Assembly (NCBI RefSeq): GCF_000317515.1
Contig: NC_019738.1
Span: 6,536,001 to 6,600,000 of the forward strand
Length of the DNA stretch: 64,000 nucleotides
Source of the DNA: Allocoleopsis franciscana PCC 7113
GTDB taxonomy: Bacteria > Cyanobacteriota > Cyanobacteriia > Cyanobacteriales > Coleofasciculaceae
Reading direction: 5' to 3'
A program made the translations under genes and the position numbers. Below the pieces are notes generated by a model. That model searched no databases. It was given only the letters and a program-made list of their open reading frames with translations, and was not told the origin of the DNA. This document shows, one piece after another, positions 36,143-44,902 of this stretch. Each line of letters starts with the position of its first letter. The stretch's first letter is position 1.

Positions 36143-37948
36143 TCAAAGCATAGCCTGTAGCTGATCAATCAACCCTTCAACATAATAGAAAGCGCCATTA
36201 ACGGTTGCTGGGTCTTCCAGATCGACTCCAACCGTCTGGCGTAAAGCCTCCACCGGATTCATACTACTGCCAGCCGCAAGGAAATCAAAATAGCTAGGGA
36301 TAAAGTCTTTTCCAACCGCTTGGTATTGCTGGTAACAAGCCAAACTGACAATGCTGGCTGCCGCATACTGGTAGCTAGAGAACGGCTGAGTGAAAATATG
36401 ACTCATTCCTGCCCAGTCATATTGATGTTCTGGCAAAACTTCTACAGCATCACCACAAAGTTGGCGGTAAAATTCCAGCCACTGCTCGTTAACAAAGGAG
36501 TGATCAAAACTGCCTTGAGCAGCCCGTTCATGGAGTGCGAGTTCCAGACGGCTAATGGTACTTTGATAAAACAGGAGATTGAATTGATCCTCCAGCATCC
36601 GCGTCAGCACAGCTTGCTTGCGGAGAGGATCATCAGCAGCTTCTTTAAGTAGGTAGTCAAACAACAGCAATTTATTGAAAATTGAAGCAACTTCTCTCAA
36701 CAATAGGGGCGGTTGAGTGTTGAAATAGGTTTGGCGATCGCGCGTTCTACTAAACTGTAATCCCCGCCCAACTTGGTGAGCCAAGGTAAACAGCGAATGA
36801 TAATCCTCCGTGTAACAAAGCGATAGGTAACTGTGCTTCGCGAAAGTTGGGAAACTGAAGACTCCGCTAGCCTTACCAGGACGCACTTTGGTATCAACCC
36901 ACCTCTTGGAGAAAAAATCTGATGCCCTGTTGGCGTAAAATACATCAAACGGTTTCAAAGCATTGAGCAGCGTTTGCACACCTGTTTTATAGTCCAGCTT
37001 CAGCAATGGATCATCCGCTGTCCAGGGAGTATTAAGATCGCAAGTACGGATTTTTTGCCCAATCGCTTGCCCTTTCAACTGGTAATAGCGTTGGAATAAG
37101 TCGATGCGATCGCTCACCCCATCCATGATCAAACGAAATACTGACTCCGGCACATCCGCCGCCAATAACTGCTTATGGAATGTGGAAGGATACCCCCGCA
37201 TCTGGCTTTCAATGCGGTGATCTTGGCAAATCGCATTCAGAATAAAGCCGTACAATCCATTATGCCGCTCCATCTCCTGGTGCAATGAACAGTAGGCTTC
37301 ATAACGCACATCACCGTCTGAGTGAAACAGCAGAGCCTCCAATTGCGCTGGTGTTTCAACCTGCTTATCATCGGGTGTTGCTACGGGTTCATAGTCCTGC
37401 TCACCCCGATGAACCGAGTACAGTTGGACAAAAGCAAACCGTCCTGTGAGCATATCCCGGTTTCGAGTTCGCTCTGCTTCTTCAGGGAGCCTATGGGGGC
37501 GAAACTGGGCGATGCGGTTGAGGTAGTGGTTGTACTGTTGTAGGGCTGATGATGCTTGTAATTCGTCAAATTGGGTCGTATCTAAATCCTGCAATTCCAG
37601 ATTAAAAAACAGCAACTGATTATAAATGCGGGTGAGAGCGAGTTTCGTGTCGTTGAAAAATTGTTTTGCCTCGCTGCTACGAGTGTTCGCACAAAAGACG
37701 AGGTTAGCGAAGGTATCGAGATAACTATATTGTTCTGATAAAACTTCCAGTTGCTGTAAGCAACGAGCCATTTCTTCCGGTGTCAACTGACTCACCTGAC
37801 CTCGGTAATGGTGTTGAAATTCAGCCACTTTCTGCTGGAGTCCGGTTAAATCTTGCTCAAACTTTGGCTCATCAAAGCTTTTATAAATGTCTGATAGATC
37901 CCATCCCTGGGGAGAATAGATTTGAGTCTGAACGGAAACGTAAGTCAA
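36143..37948 (-). CDS. M3-family oligoendopeptidase homologue lacking the zinc motif
   Basis: 601 residues, full family length, with the PepF/M3 layout: N-terminal helical domain (WDLSDIYKSFDEPKF), RPGKASGVFSFPTFAKHSYL and the C-terminal WAGMSHIFTQPFSSYQYA. In active M3 enzymes the zinc site is HExGH, followed about 24 residues on by the third ligand in an EVAS helix. Here the first motif reads His391-Gln-Val-Gly-Arg395 (LAHQVGRGLQ), so the general-base Glu is Gln and the second His is Arg. The EVAS Glu (about 419) remains. No other HExxH exists in the protein. The frame is intact, so this looks like a pseudoenzyme that may have kept a binding role. Confidence 0.85.
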   Translation of the reverse strand: MTYVSVQTQIYSPQGWDLSDIYKSFDEPKFEQDLTGLQQKVAEFQHHYRGQVSQLTPEEMARCLQQLEVLSEQYSYLDTFANLVFCANTRSSEAKQFFNDTKLALTRIYNQLLFFNLELQDLDTTQFDELQASSALQQYNHYLNRIAQFRPHRLPEEAERTRNRDMLTGRFAFVQLYSVHRGEQDYEPVATPDDKQVETPAQLEALLFHSDGDVRYEAYCSLHQEMERHNGLYGFILNAICQDHRIESQMRGYPSTFHKQLLAADVPESVFRLIMDGVSDRIDLFQRYYQLKGQAIGQKIRTCDLNTPWTADDPLLKLDYKTGVQTLLNALKPFDVFYANRASDFFSKRWVDTKVRPGKASGVFSFPTFAKHSYLSLCYTEDYHSLFTLAHQVGRGLQFSRTRDRQTYFNTQPPLLLREVASIFNKLLLFDYLLKEAADDPLRKQAVLTRMLEDQFNLLFYQSTISRLELALHERAAQGSFDHSFVNEQWLEFYRQLCGDAVEVLPEHQYDWAGMSHIFTQPFSSYQYAAASIVSLACYQQYQAVGKDFIPSYFDFLAAGSSMNPVEALRQTVGVDLEDPATVNGAFYYVEGLIDQLQAML

Positions 37949-38470
37949 GAGATTTCTCCTTTTTAAAACCGGAAGTTTTGTAACTCTTTATGTCAAAGCT
38001 AAACTCACGCTCAATTGAGGCGCTAGACAAACGAACCCTCAGGATTAAGCAAGTAATCCAGCCACAACAAAATTGAAAAGTAGGACAGAGGTTTTACCTG
38101 CCTTACAAAAACTTGAAATAATTCAGTTTCACTAGCACTAGAACCTAACCTTTCCTCCTCAGCGATCGTGTCAAAGGTTCTTGTGCAAGGGGAAATATTC
38201 TTTTTGTAATTCTTTATTTTTAACGGTTCTTTCTTCCTCCAAACCTCATCTCAAAGAGAGATTCCGTTCTAGTCCTAAACTCTGCTTTGAGCTTTGTGGA
38301 ATAAGCCACTAGTAGAGGAGCGAAGTCATCTTTTTGGCAAAGAAACATTATTCCTTCCTCTCAGGGAAGAGTGAGGGTTTGCCACACCTTGAGGTGGGAG
38401 AAAGCTTACGGTAAAAAAAGCCTACCTTTTCTATCATGAGAGATACACTCACAGATTGAAGTAGCTTCTC
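37949..38470. other. 522-bp divergent spacer before uvrC
   Basis: No gene seen. It should contain divergent promoters for the peptidase homologue and uvrC. Some inverted words occur near 38370-38420 (CTTGAGGTGGGAG and ACACC), but no clear structured RNA. Confidence 0.5.
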
Positions 38471-40477
38471 GTGACGACCTCTGCTAAAACCCTGACACTC
38501 GTCAAAGAGCCAGAACGCTTGGAAAAACGCCTCAAGGAGATTCCTACTGAACCTGGGGTGTATCTGATGCGGGATTCGAGCGATCGCATCCTCTATATTG
38601 GTAAAGCCAAAAAATTGCGCGTGCGCGTTCGCTCTTATTTCCGCGAATCCCAAAAACTTAGCGATCGCATTGCTATGATGGTGCGGCAGGTCGCCGAGAT
38701 TGAGTTCATCGTTACCGATACCGAAGCCGAGGCATTAGCATTAGAAGCCAATCTTGTCAAGCAGCATCAACCTTACTTCAACGTGCTGCTCAAAGATGAC
38801 AAGAAGTATCCTTACATTTTGATTACCTGGTCAGAAGAGTATCCGCGAATCTTCATCACTCGTAATCGGCGCTTGGCAAAGGAGAAAGATAGGTACTACG
38901 GGCCATTTGTCGATGCTGGCGCACTTCGGACAACTCTTCGTCTCGCCAAACGACTCTTCCCCATGCGGCAACGTCCGCAACCGTTATTTAAAGACCGTCC
39001 TTGCCTCAACTATGATATCGGTCGTTGTCCGGGTGTGTGTCAACAGTTGATTTCGACAGAGGAGTACCGCAAGACTATTCAGAAGATTGCGATGGTATTC
39101 CAGGGTCGAAATGAGGAATTAATCGATATTCTGACCGAGACGATGAATCAGGCGGCCCAGTCGCTGAATTTCGAGGTAGCCGCACGGATTCGCGACCAAA
39201 TTGCAGGGATTCGGTCTTTAAGTGCTGACCAAAAAGTGTCCTTACCGGATGATACCGTTTCGCGGGATGCGATCGCGCTTGCAGCTAATGAGCAACACGC
39301 CTGCATTCAGTTATTCCAAACTCGTGCCGGTCGATTGGTGGGACGTTTGGGATTTTTTGCCGAAGCACCCCCCCTTACCCCCCCAACCCCCCTTAGCAAG
39401 GGGGGAGAACAAGGGAAATCTTCTGTTTCATCCCCCCCTTACCAAGGAGAAGAACAACCTTCTGTTTCATCCCCCCCTTACCAAGGTGGGGAACGAGGGG
39501 GGGTAGACCCTGGAGCGATTTTACAGCGAGTATTAGAGGAACACTATCAAAACGCTGACTCGGTGGAAATTCCGACCGAAATTTTGGTGCAGCATGAGTT
39601 ACCCGAAGCCGAGATGTTGGCGGAATATCTCAGTGAACGTAAAGGTCGTAAAGTCACTATCCTAGTTCCCCAACGACAAGTTAAAGCGGAACTGATTGAG
39701 ATGGTGGAACGCAATGCTAAATATGAACTAGAACGCACTCAACGATTTAGCGATCGCAACACCGAGGCAATGCAGGATTTAGCCGATATTCTCGACTTGC
39801 CAGACTTGCCTCACCGGATTGAAGGCTACGATATTTCTCATATTCAAGGGTCGAATGCGGTAGCTTCGCAGGTGGTATTTATTGATGGACAACCTGCAAA
39901 ACAGCACTATCGCCATTACAAGATTAAAAACCCAGAAGTAAAAGCGGGTCATTCCGATGACTTTGCCAGTCTTGCTGAAGTTATCCGTCGCCGTTTTCGT
40001 AAGTATGGAGACGACCCAAATCTGCAACGAGTGGGGAATCCTGATTGGCCGGATTTGGTGATGATTGATGGGGGTAAAGGTCAGCTTTCATCGGTTGTTG
40101 CCGTCTTGCAAGATATGAATTTAATGGAAGATTTGCGCGTGGTGAGTTTAGCCAAGCAGCGAGAGGAAATCTTCCTACCGGGTGAGTCGTCGCCATTGCC
40201 GACAGAGGCAGAACAACCAGGGGTGCAGTTATTGCGGCGTCTGCGGGATGAGGCGCATCGCTTTGCTGTGACGTTCCATCGGCAGCAGCGAAGTGACAGG
40301 ATGCGTCGTTCTCGGTTAGATGATATTCCGGGACTGGGTTTTAATCGGCAAAAGCAATTATTGGCGCATTTTCACTCGATTGATTATATTCGCGAGGCTA
40401 CGCCACAGCAGTTAGCGGAAGTTTCTGGAATTGGGCCGCGTTTAGCGCAAGAAATCTATGATTATTTTCATCCATAG
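38471..40477 (+). CDS. uvrC: UvrABC excinuclease subunit C with in-frame repeat insertion
   Basis: 668 residues from a GTG. The N-terminal GIY-YIG nuclease is complete ([26 protein letters not shown]), followed by [13 protein letters not shown], the UVR domain ([16 protein letters not shown], about 235-250), the RNase H-like 5' nuclease ([28 protein letters not shown]) and C-terminal HhH motifs ([28 protein letters not shown]). UvrC makes both incisions in nucleotide excision repair. Between residues about 299 and 344 the gene carries a repeat-derived stretch ([13 protein letters not shown], then two SSPPYQG units) absent from ordinary UvrC proteins, placed in the interdomain linker so that the frame is kept. 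Confidence 0.95.
   Translation: MTTSAKTLTLVKEPERLEKRLKEIPTEPGVYLMRDSSDRILYIGKAKKLRVRVRSYFRESQKLSDRIAMMVRQVAEIEFIVTDTEAEALALEANLVKQHQPYFNVLLKDDKKYPYILITWSEEYPRIFITRNRRLAKEKDRYYGPFVDAGALRTTLRLAKRLFPMRQRPQPLFKDRPCLNYDIGRCPGVCQQLISTEEYRKTIQKIAMVFQGRNEELIDILTETMNQAAQSLNFEVAARIRDQIAGIRSLSADQKVSLPDDTVSRDAIALAANEQHACIQLFQTRAGRLVGRLGFFAEAPPLTPPTPLSKGGEQGKSSVSSPPYQGEEQPSVSSPPYQGGERGGVDPGAILQRVLEEHYQNADSVEIPTEILVQHELPEAEMLAEYLSERKGRKVTILVPQRQVKAELIEMVERNAKYELERTQRFSDRNTEAMQDLADILDLPDLPHRIEGYDISHIQGSNAVASQVVFIDGQPAKQHYRHYKIKNPEVKAGHSDDFASLAEVIRRRFRKYGDDPNLQRVGNPDWPDLVMIDGGKGQLSSVVAVLQDMNLMEDLRVVSLAKQREEIFLPGESSPLPTEAEQPGVQLLRRLRDEAHRFAVTFHRQQRSDRMRRSRLDDIPGLGFNRQKQLLAHFHSIDYIREATPQQLAEVSGIGPRLAQEIYDYFHP
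39366..39503. repeat. C-run/G-run dispersed repeat inserted in frame in uvrC
   Basis: 138 bp (46 codons) made of palindromic CCCCCCTTAGCAAGGGGGG-type cores and a 39-bp tandem unit (starting at 39420 and 39459, word CTTCTGTTTCATCC). It is the same family as at 847 and 5195 in intergenic DNA. The reading frame is maintained through it. Confidence 0.85.
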
Positions 40478-40492
40478 TGCGATCGCATGGAA

Positions 40493-40558
40493 GGGCGAAG
40501 CATTCGGATACAAACATCTGGGGAAAATAGCCCAATTAATCGTCCGAATGCTTTGCCC
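40493..40558. repeat. REP palindrome upstream of RAYT gene
   Basis: GGGCGAAGCATTCG (40493-40506) faces CGAATGCTTTGCCC (40545-40558), one mismatch, with a 38-base loop. The right arm continues CTACA, giving the GTAGGGGC end on the other strand. Confidence 0.85.
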
Positions 40559-40618
40559 CTACAAATATTTTAAGAGATGAAAAAGCGCTAATCCGAGGGT
40601 TGCATCCAGGGGATAAAT

Positions 40619-41287
40619 ATGAATTATGACCCGGAAAAACATCATCGTCGCTCAATTCGTCTCAAAGGATATGACTATACACAGGTAGGTGCATACTATT
40701 TCACTATTTGTTGTCATCAAAAGCGATGTTTGCTGGGGGAAATCAAGGATAGTGTCATGCACCTAAATCTCGTTGGTGCAACTGTTAAAGCTGTTTGGGA
40801 TAATTTACCCCATCATTTTCCGTTAATTGAATTGGATGCTTTCGTAGTCATGCCCAATCATGTACACGGAATTATCGTTATTATTGACAATCCTGGTAAC
40901 TGCAACCCTAATCCTAACTCTAACCTTAACCCTAACCTTAACCATGACTGTAGGGGCGAAGCATTCGTGCCAGGATGTAACAACACATCACCAGAATTTT
41001 CATCCACGAATGCTTCGCCCTTTCCAGGATGTAACAACACATCACCACCTCGCGCCACGCAATCCGGTTCAATAGGAGCAATTCTTCAAAATTTTAAATC
41101 AGTAGCAACGCGCCGAGTTAACCGCATAACTCGGAATTCAGGAACATTATGGCAACGGAATTATCATGAAGAGATTATTCGTAATCAGAAAGCCTTGGAA
41201 AATATCAGGCGGTACATCGTGGAAAATCCTCTAAGTTGGGATGAAGATGAGGAAAATCCTCTTAAATTTAAACCCGAATCTTTCTAA
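40619..41287 (+). CDS. REP-associated tyrosine transposase (RAYT, TnpA_REP)
   Basis: 222 residues. RHRRSIRLKGYDY-like start (HHRRSIRLKGYDYTQVGAYY), the HUH nuclease motif in VVMPNHVHGIIVI, and a C-terminus IGAILQNFKSVATRRVN ... LWQRNYHEEIIRNQKALENIRRYI ... NPLSW are those of IS200-like Y1 transposases that handle REP sequences. A central insertion (about residues 92-142) consists of a TAACCC-like microsatellite (PNPNSNLNPNLN) followed by a REP palindrome (40953-41020) translated in frame. Matching REPs lie just upstream and downstream. The gene is open throughout; whether the inserted loop allows activity is unknown. Confidence 0.88.
   Translation: MNYDPEKHHRRSIRLKGYDYTQVGAYYFTICCHQKRCLLGEIKDSVMHLNLVGATVKAVWDNLPHHFPLIELDAFVVMPNHVHGIIVIIDNPGNCNPNPNSNLNPNLNHDCRGEAFVPGCNNTSPEFSSTNASPFPGCNNTSPPRATQSGSIGAILQNFKSVATRRVNRITRNSGTLWQRNYHEEIIRNQKALENIRRYIVENPLSWDEDEENPLKFKPESF
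40904..40943. repeat. telomere-like hexamer microsatellite in RAYT
   Basis: About six units of AACCCT/AACCTT (AACCCTAATCCTAACTCTAA...). It encodes the NPN/NLN run in the transposase. It probably arose by slippage and has no connection to telomeres. Confidence 0.8.
40953..41020. repeat. REP palindrome inside the RAYT coding region
   Basis: GGGGCGAAGCATTCG (40953-40967) and CGAATGCTTCGCCC (41007-41020) flank a 39-base loop. Arms match the two REPs outside the gene. It is translated as part of the transposase. Confidence 0.85.
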
Positions 41288-41316
41288 GATTCGGATTGAT
41301 GGTTTTGCCGCAGACA

Positions 41317-41382
41317 GGGCGAAGCATTCGCGTACAATCATCCAGGAATTGCCGATAAGTTATTTGCGCGAATGCTTCGCCC
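41317..41382. repeat. REP palindrome downstream of RAYT gene
   Basis: GGGCGAAGCATTCG (41317-41330) and CGAATGCTTCGCCC (41369-41382) form a perfect 14-bp inverted repeat with a 38-base loop. It lies 29 bp after the transposase stop. Confidence 0.87.
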
Positions 41383-41558
41383 CTACACCTTGATAACTGA
41401 ATATGAACGAAGAACAATGGCAAGACTGTCCAAATCCAAATCAAGGCACTGCTGAGTTGTTTAAGTGAAACGATCGGGTTATACCAGAATTTCCGGAGGT
41501 TTCCCCTGTCAGTCGTAGCTCTATCTAGAGACAACATCGGCTACGGGAGATTACGAAG

Positions 41559-44500
41559 GTGGAATGGGAAGTATTGTGGTTTAACTTAGGCTTACAACAA
41601 TTTCAGGCAGGTGATTACCAAGGTGCCATGTCCTCATTTGATGAAGCCCTTGCTATCAATCCGAACAATCATCATGCCTGGATTTATCGAGGAGTGGCAC
41701 TAATTCAATTGAAAAGGTATGAAGAAGCAATTTTTTCTTTGGAGAGTGCTATTAAAATCAATCCTAACAATCACCATGCTTGGTGTAATCGCAGTTCTGC
41801 TCTACAGAGTTTAGGTCTATACCAAGAGGCTCTCACCTCATCTAATCGGGCATTGGAACTCGATCCCGACTGTCCTACACTCTGGAAAATCCGAGGATGC
41901 ATATTAGCAAATGCTTTCGGTCATTATGAAGAAGCGCTCAACTGTTTTAACTGTTTCCTGGTTTTCAATGCTAACGATTCTGAAGTTTGGCGCAATCACG
42001 GCACGGTGTTAAGTCACCTAGAGCGACACGAAGAAGCACTCGATTCCTATAGCCGCGCCTTAGCTATTAATCCCAATGAATATAAAACTTGGAGAGACCA
42101 AGGTGCTTTGCTACAGGAGCTAAACTTCTATGAAGAGGCGATTGCATCCTACGACAATGCCTTAGCTCTCAATAGCGATGACTACAAACTCTGGAATAAT
42201 CAGGGCTTCTTGCTAATGCGCTTAGAGCGGTACAAAGAAGCGATTAGCTCCTACGACCATGCCTTGTTGATTAATCCTAATGTTTCCGAAGTTTGGTCTA
42301 ACCGAGGTTTTGCACTGTGGAAGTTAGGTCGCTACGAAGAAGCGATTAGCTCCTACGATTATGCCTTGTCGATTAATCCTAATGTTTCCGAAGTTTGGTC
42401 TAACCGAGGTTTTGCACTGTGGAAGTTAGGTCGCTACGAAGAAGCGGTTAGCTCTTTCGACCACGCCCTGTTGATTAATCCCAACGATTCTCTGGTTTGG
42501 AGTAACCGAGGTTCTGCGCTGGATGATTTAAATCGCTACGAAGAGGCAATCTCTTCATGGGATCGTGCCTTAAGTCTCGACCCTGAGAATACTAGCGCCT
42601 GGTATGGTCGAGGAAATGCCTTAGAAGACTTAGAGCAATATGAAGAGGCAATTGCTTCCTGGGATCGTGCCTTGACCCTTAATCCCAACTTGCCAGAGTG
42701 CTGGACTAACCGTGGTGTTTTACTACGGAAATTAGGGCGCTATGAAGAAGCCATTGCCTCCTTTGACCATGCCCTCTCTCAGAACCCTAACTTCCCCGAA
42801 GCATATAACGCTTGGAATAGTCGTGGCGGCTCCCTAGCAGACTTAGAGCGATACGAAGAGGCAATTCCTTGTCTTGATCGTGCTCTGTGCTTGACGAACA
42901 ATCAGATGTGGTCAGCTTGGCTCAATCGGGGGATGGCTTTCTTTAACTTACATAGCTACGAAGCAGCATTACAGAACTATAATGAAGGGTTGCAGTTTCT
43001 TCAACCAAAGATGCCTGGATATCAAGAGGGTTGCGGCATCTTGAATTATTTCAAAGGTAACGCCCACTATCGGCATGGACAGAAGCAGCAAAATCCCTTT
43101 CCTTACTGGCGTCAGGCAAAGAGAAGTTACAAGGAAGCTTTAGATTTCCTAAACGAGCCGAAGTTACGGGAGCGGTATCTTGAGGTTATGCAAAACATGA
43201 GCCGCACCCTTTTTGGCTTGGGACAAACACAAGAAGCTGAGGAATTATTGCGTGAAGGAACTGATCTATTACAGCGATTGATACAGGATACTCCTTCACC
43301 AGGAAAGAAGCTTCTGATAGCGCGGCAATTTGCTGGCTTTAACCAATTGCGTATAGATGAGCTAGTCCAATCAGGAAAACAAGTAGAAGCTATAGAGTTA
43401 GCCGAGGAACGCAAGAATGTTTGTCTTAGCTGGCTGCGCTACGGCTGGAGTGATACGGTACCCAGCCCCAAGTACCAAGACATTCAGAAACTCTTGAATT
43501 CCCATACGGCTGCAATTTACTGGCACGTCAGTCCAGCCGCCATCACTACATTTATCCTGAGACAAAACAAGTCACTTAAAACCTTTGTCCTGAGATATGA
43601 CCAGCCACCGCATCTCCTCTGTGCGGAAACTATGCTGGACAACTCTACCTATGCTGCTGCTGCCCGCAAGTTGCAAGATTTAGAAAACTGGTTAACTCAT
43701 TGGAAACAGGATTACAAAGATTACAAAGTTCAAGGAGAAAAGCGTTGGCGGCAGGAAATACCTACAAGATTAAATGAACTGAGCCAAATACTTAATATTG
43801 CCGAAATCTTACCCTATCTATGCGGCATTGACCAATTAATTTTACTGCCCCACCGCGACCTGCACCTGCTACCCCTTAATGCCCTGTTTCCTGAACGGTT
43901 CACCATCCGCTATCTACCCAGTGCTCAAGTTGGACTCGACCAACAACAGGTTCAATTTAAGGTTGTTGGGAAACGCCTGACCACATCTGTTTTAAACGTG
44001 GAAAATTCCCAGGAAAACCTACCCTATGCAGCCGTTGAGTCTACTGCGATCGCACAACTCTATCCCAACACCCAACACATCCGAAATTCAGCAGTTACTC
44101 AAGTAGCAGTTACACAAGCATTGCAGTCTGGGGCTGGAATCTTCCACTTTAGCGGTCACGCCAAACACGATCTAAACTTACCATCAGAATCATCATTGCA
44201 TTTAACTCATGACGAACGTTTGACCTTGAGAGACATCTTCGAGTTAGATATGAGCAACTACAACTTAGTCTGCCTGTCAGCGTGTGAAACTGGTATGACT
44301 GGTAAACAAGGGCTAATTGATGAATTTGTGGGTCTGGCTAGTGGTTTTCTCGCTGCGGGTACTACTAATGTTCTCAGTAGCCTCTGGCAAGTGAATGATG
44401 TGTCTACAGCGTTTTTAATAATTCGGTTCTATGAAAATTTGCGAACTTGTCCTACAGTTGCGATCGCTCTTAAGCAAGCCCAAAATTGGCTGCGGAATCT

Positions 44501-44684
44501 AACCAGTGAGCAGTTTGAAAGAGTTCTAGCCCAATTCAAACCTCAAATAGATGAAATCTTTGCCCAACTACCAACGCCAAGACGTAGAATTGCTGAAGCA
44601 TCTCTTCGACAAACCTGCGATCGCAAACCACATCCGTTCGCTAATCCGTACTATTGGGCTGCCTTCACAGCAACAGGATTTTAG
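41559..44684 (+). CDS. TPR-CHAT protein (caspase-like protease domain)
   Basis: 1041 residues from a GTG preceded by GGGAGA. Residues about 5-490 hold roughly 13 tetratricopeptide repeats (GRYEEAISSYDYALSINPN-type units). A helical linker leads to a C-terminal CHAT domain (about 690-1041). The caspase-type dyad is intact: His867 in HFSGHAKH and Cys909 in LSACETG, followed by LIDEFVGLASGFLAAGTTNVLSSLW. CHAT proteases are clan CD peptidases; TPR-CHAT proteins act in RNA-guided protease systems and other conflict or death modules, but the substrate here is unknown. The stop overlaps by 3 bp the end of a convergent small gene now split by an IS. A zinc-ribbon gene lies beyond. Confidence 0.92.
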   Translation: MEWEVLWFNLGLQQFQAGDYQGAMSSFDEALAINPNNHHAWIYRGVALIQLKRYEEAIFSLESAIKINPNNHHAWCNRSSALQSLGLYQEALTSSNRALELDPDCPTLWKIRGCILANAFGHYEEALNCFNCFLVFNANDSEVWRNHGTVLSHLERHEEALDSYSRALAINPNEYKTWRDQGALLQELNFYEEAIASYDNALALNSDDYKLWNNQGFLLMRLERYKEAISSYDHALLINPNVSEVWSNRGFALWKLGRYEEAISSYDYALSINPNVSEVWSNRGFALWKLGRYEEAVSSFDHALLINPNDSLVWSNRGSALDDLNRYEEAISSWDRALSLDPENTSAWYGRGNALEDLEQYEEAIASWDRALTLNPNLPECWTNRGVLLRKLGRYEEAIASFDHALSQNPNFPEAYNAWNSRGGSLADLERYEEAIPCLDRALCLTNNQMWSAWLNRGMAFFNLHSYEAALQNYNEGLQFLQPKMPGYQEGCGILNYFKGNAHYRHGQKQQNPFPYWRQAKRSYKEALDFLNEPKLRERYLEVMQNMSRTLFGLGQTQEAEELLREGTDLLQRLIQDTPSPGKKLLIARQFAGFNQLRIDELVQSGKQVEAIELAEERKNVCLSWLRYGWSDTVPSPKYQDIQKLLNSHTAAIYWHVSPAAITTFILRQNKSLKTFVLRYDQPPHLLCAETMLDNSTYAAAARKLQDLENWLTHWKQDYKDYKVQGEKRWRQEIPTRLNELSQILNIAEILPYLCGIDQLILLPHRDLHLLPLNALFPERFTIRYLPSAQVGLDQQQVQFKVVGKRLTTSVLNVENSQENLPYAAVESTAIAQLYPNTQHIRNSAVTQVAVTQALQSGAGIFHFSGHAKHDLNLPSESSLHLTHDERLTLRDIFELDMSNYNLVCLSACETGMTGKQGLIDEFVGLASGFLAAGTTNVLSSLWQVNDVSTAFLIIRFYENLRTCPTVAIALKQAQNWLRNLTSEQFERVLAQFKPQIDEIFAQLPTPRRRIAEASLRQTCDRKPHPFANPYYWAAFTATGF
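42241..42444 (+). repeat. recent 102-bp tandem duplication of one TPR unit
   Basis: Units 42241-42342 and 42343-42444 differ at only a few bases (for example ACCATGCC against ATTATGCC). 102 bp is exactly 34 codons, one TPR. Other units in the gene are much more diverged, so this duplication is young. Confidence 0.85.
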
Positions 44685-44787
44685 GAGTTAGAAGATTTAC
44701 AAAAATTCTTCACGCCAATTTTGATAACGTAAATTGCCAGTGGGGTAGCTAGTGCGACTGGAAAAGCACCAGTCGCTACTAGATATC
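44681..44787 (-). pseudogene. 3' part of IS-interrupted small membrane protein gene
   Basis: Continues the reading frame of 46465-46741 after removing the IS and one copy of the CAATTA duplication. It encodes GYLVATGAFPVALATPLAIY and ends VKNFCKSSNS at a TAA (44683-44681) that overlaps the TPR-CHAT stop. The joined protein would be 127 residues, with its only hydrophobic helix in this part. Confidence 0.85.
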
Positions 44788-44902
44788 CAATTAGGGCTTG
44801 CTGAATAAGTCGGCGAAAAACAACCGATGGATTAATCAGTTATTTAATCCTGGAATAATAATGAGCTTTTGTTGTTGTTAATTCCCACAAGCATAAGCCG
44901 AA

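Noticed and set aside
40904-40943. TAACCC-like telomeric repeat
   Set aside because: It is a short microsatellite translated inside the RAYT gene, best explained by slippage.
40619-41287. RAYT as a dead pseudogene because Phe occurs where some relatives have Tyr (ILQNFKS)
   Set aside because: I am not certain which residue is the catalytic Tyr in this subgroup, and the frame and HUH motif are intact, so inactivity is not claimed.
42241-42444. Regularly spaced repeats that could suggest a CRISPR-like array
   Set aside because: The 102-bp period equals one 34-codon TPR unit in a long open frame; there are no short palindromic repeats with unique spacers. No CRISPR array was seen in the window.
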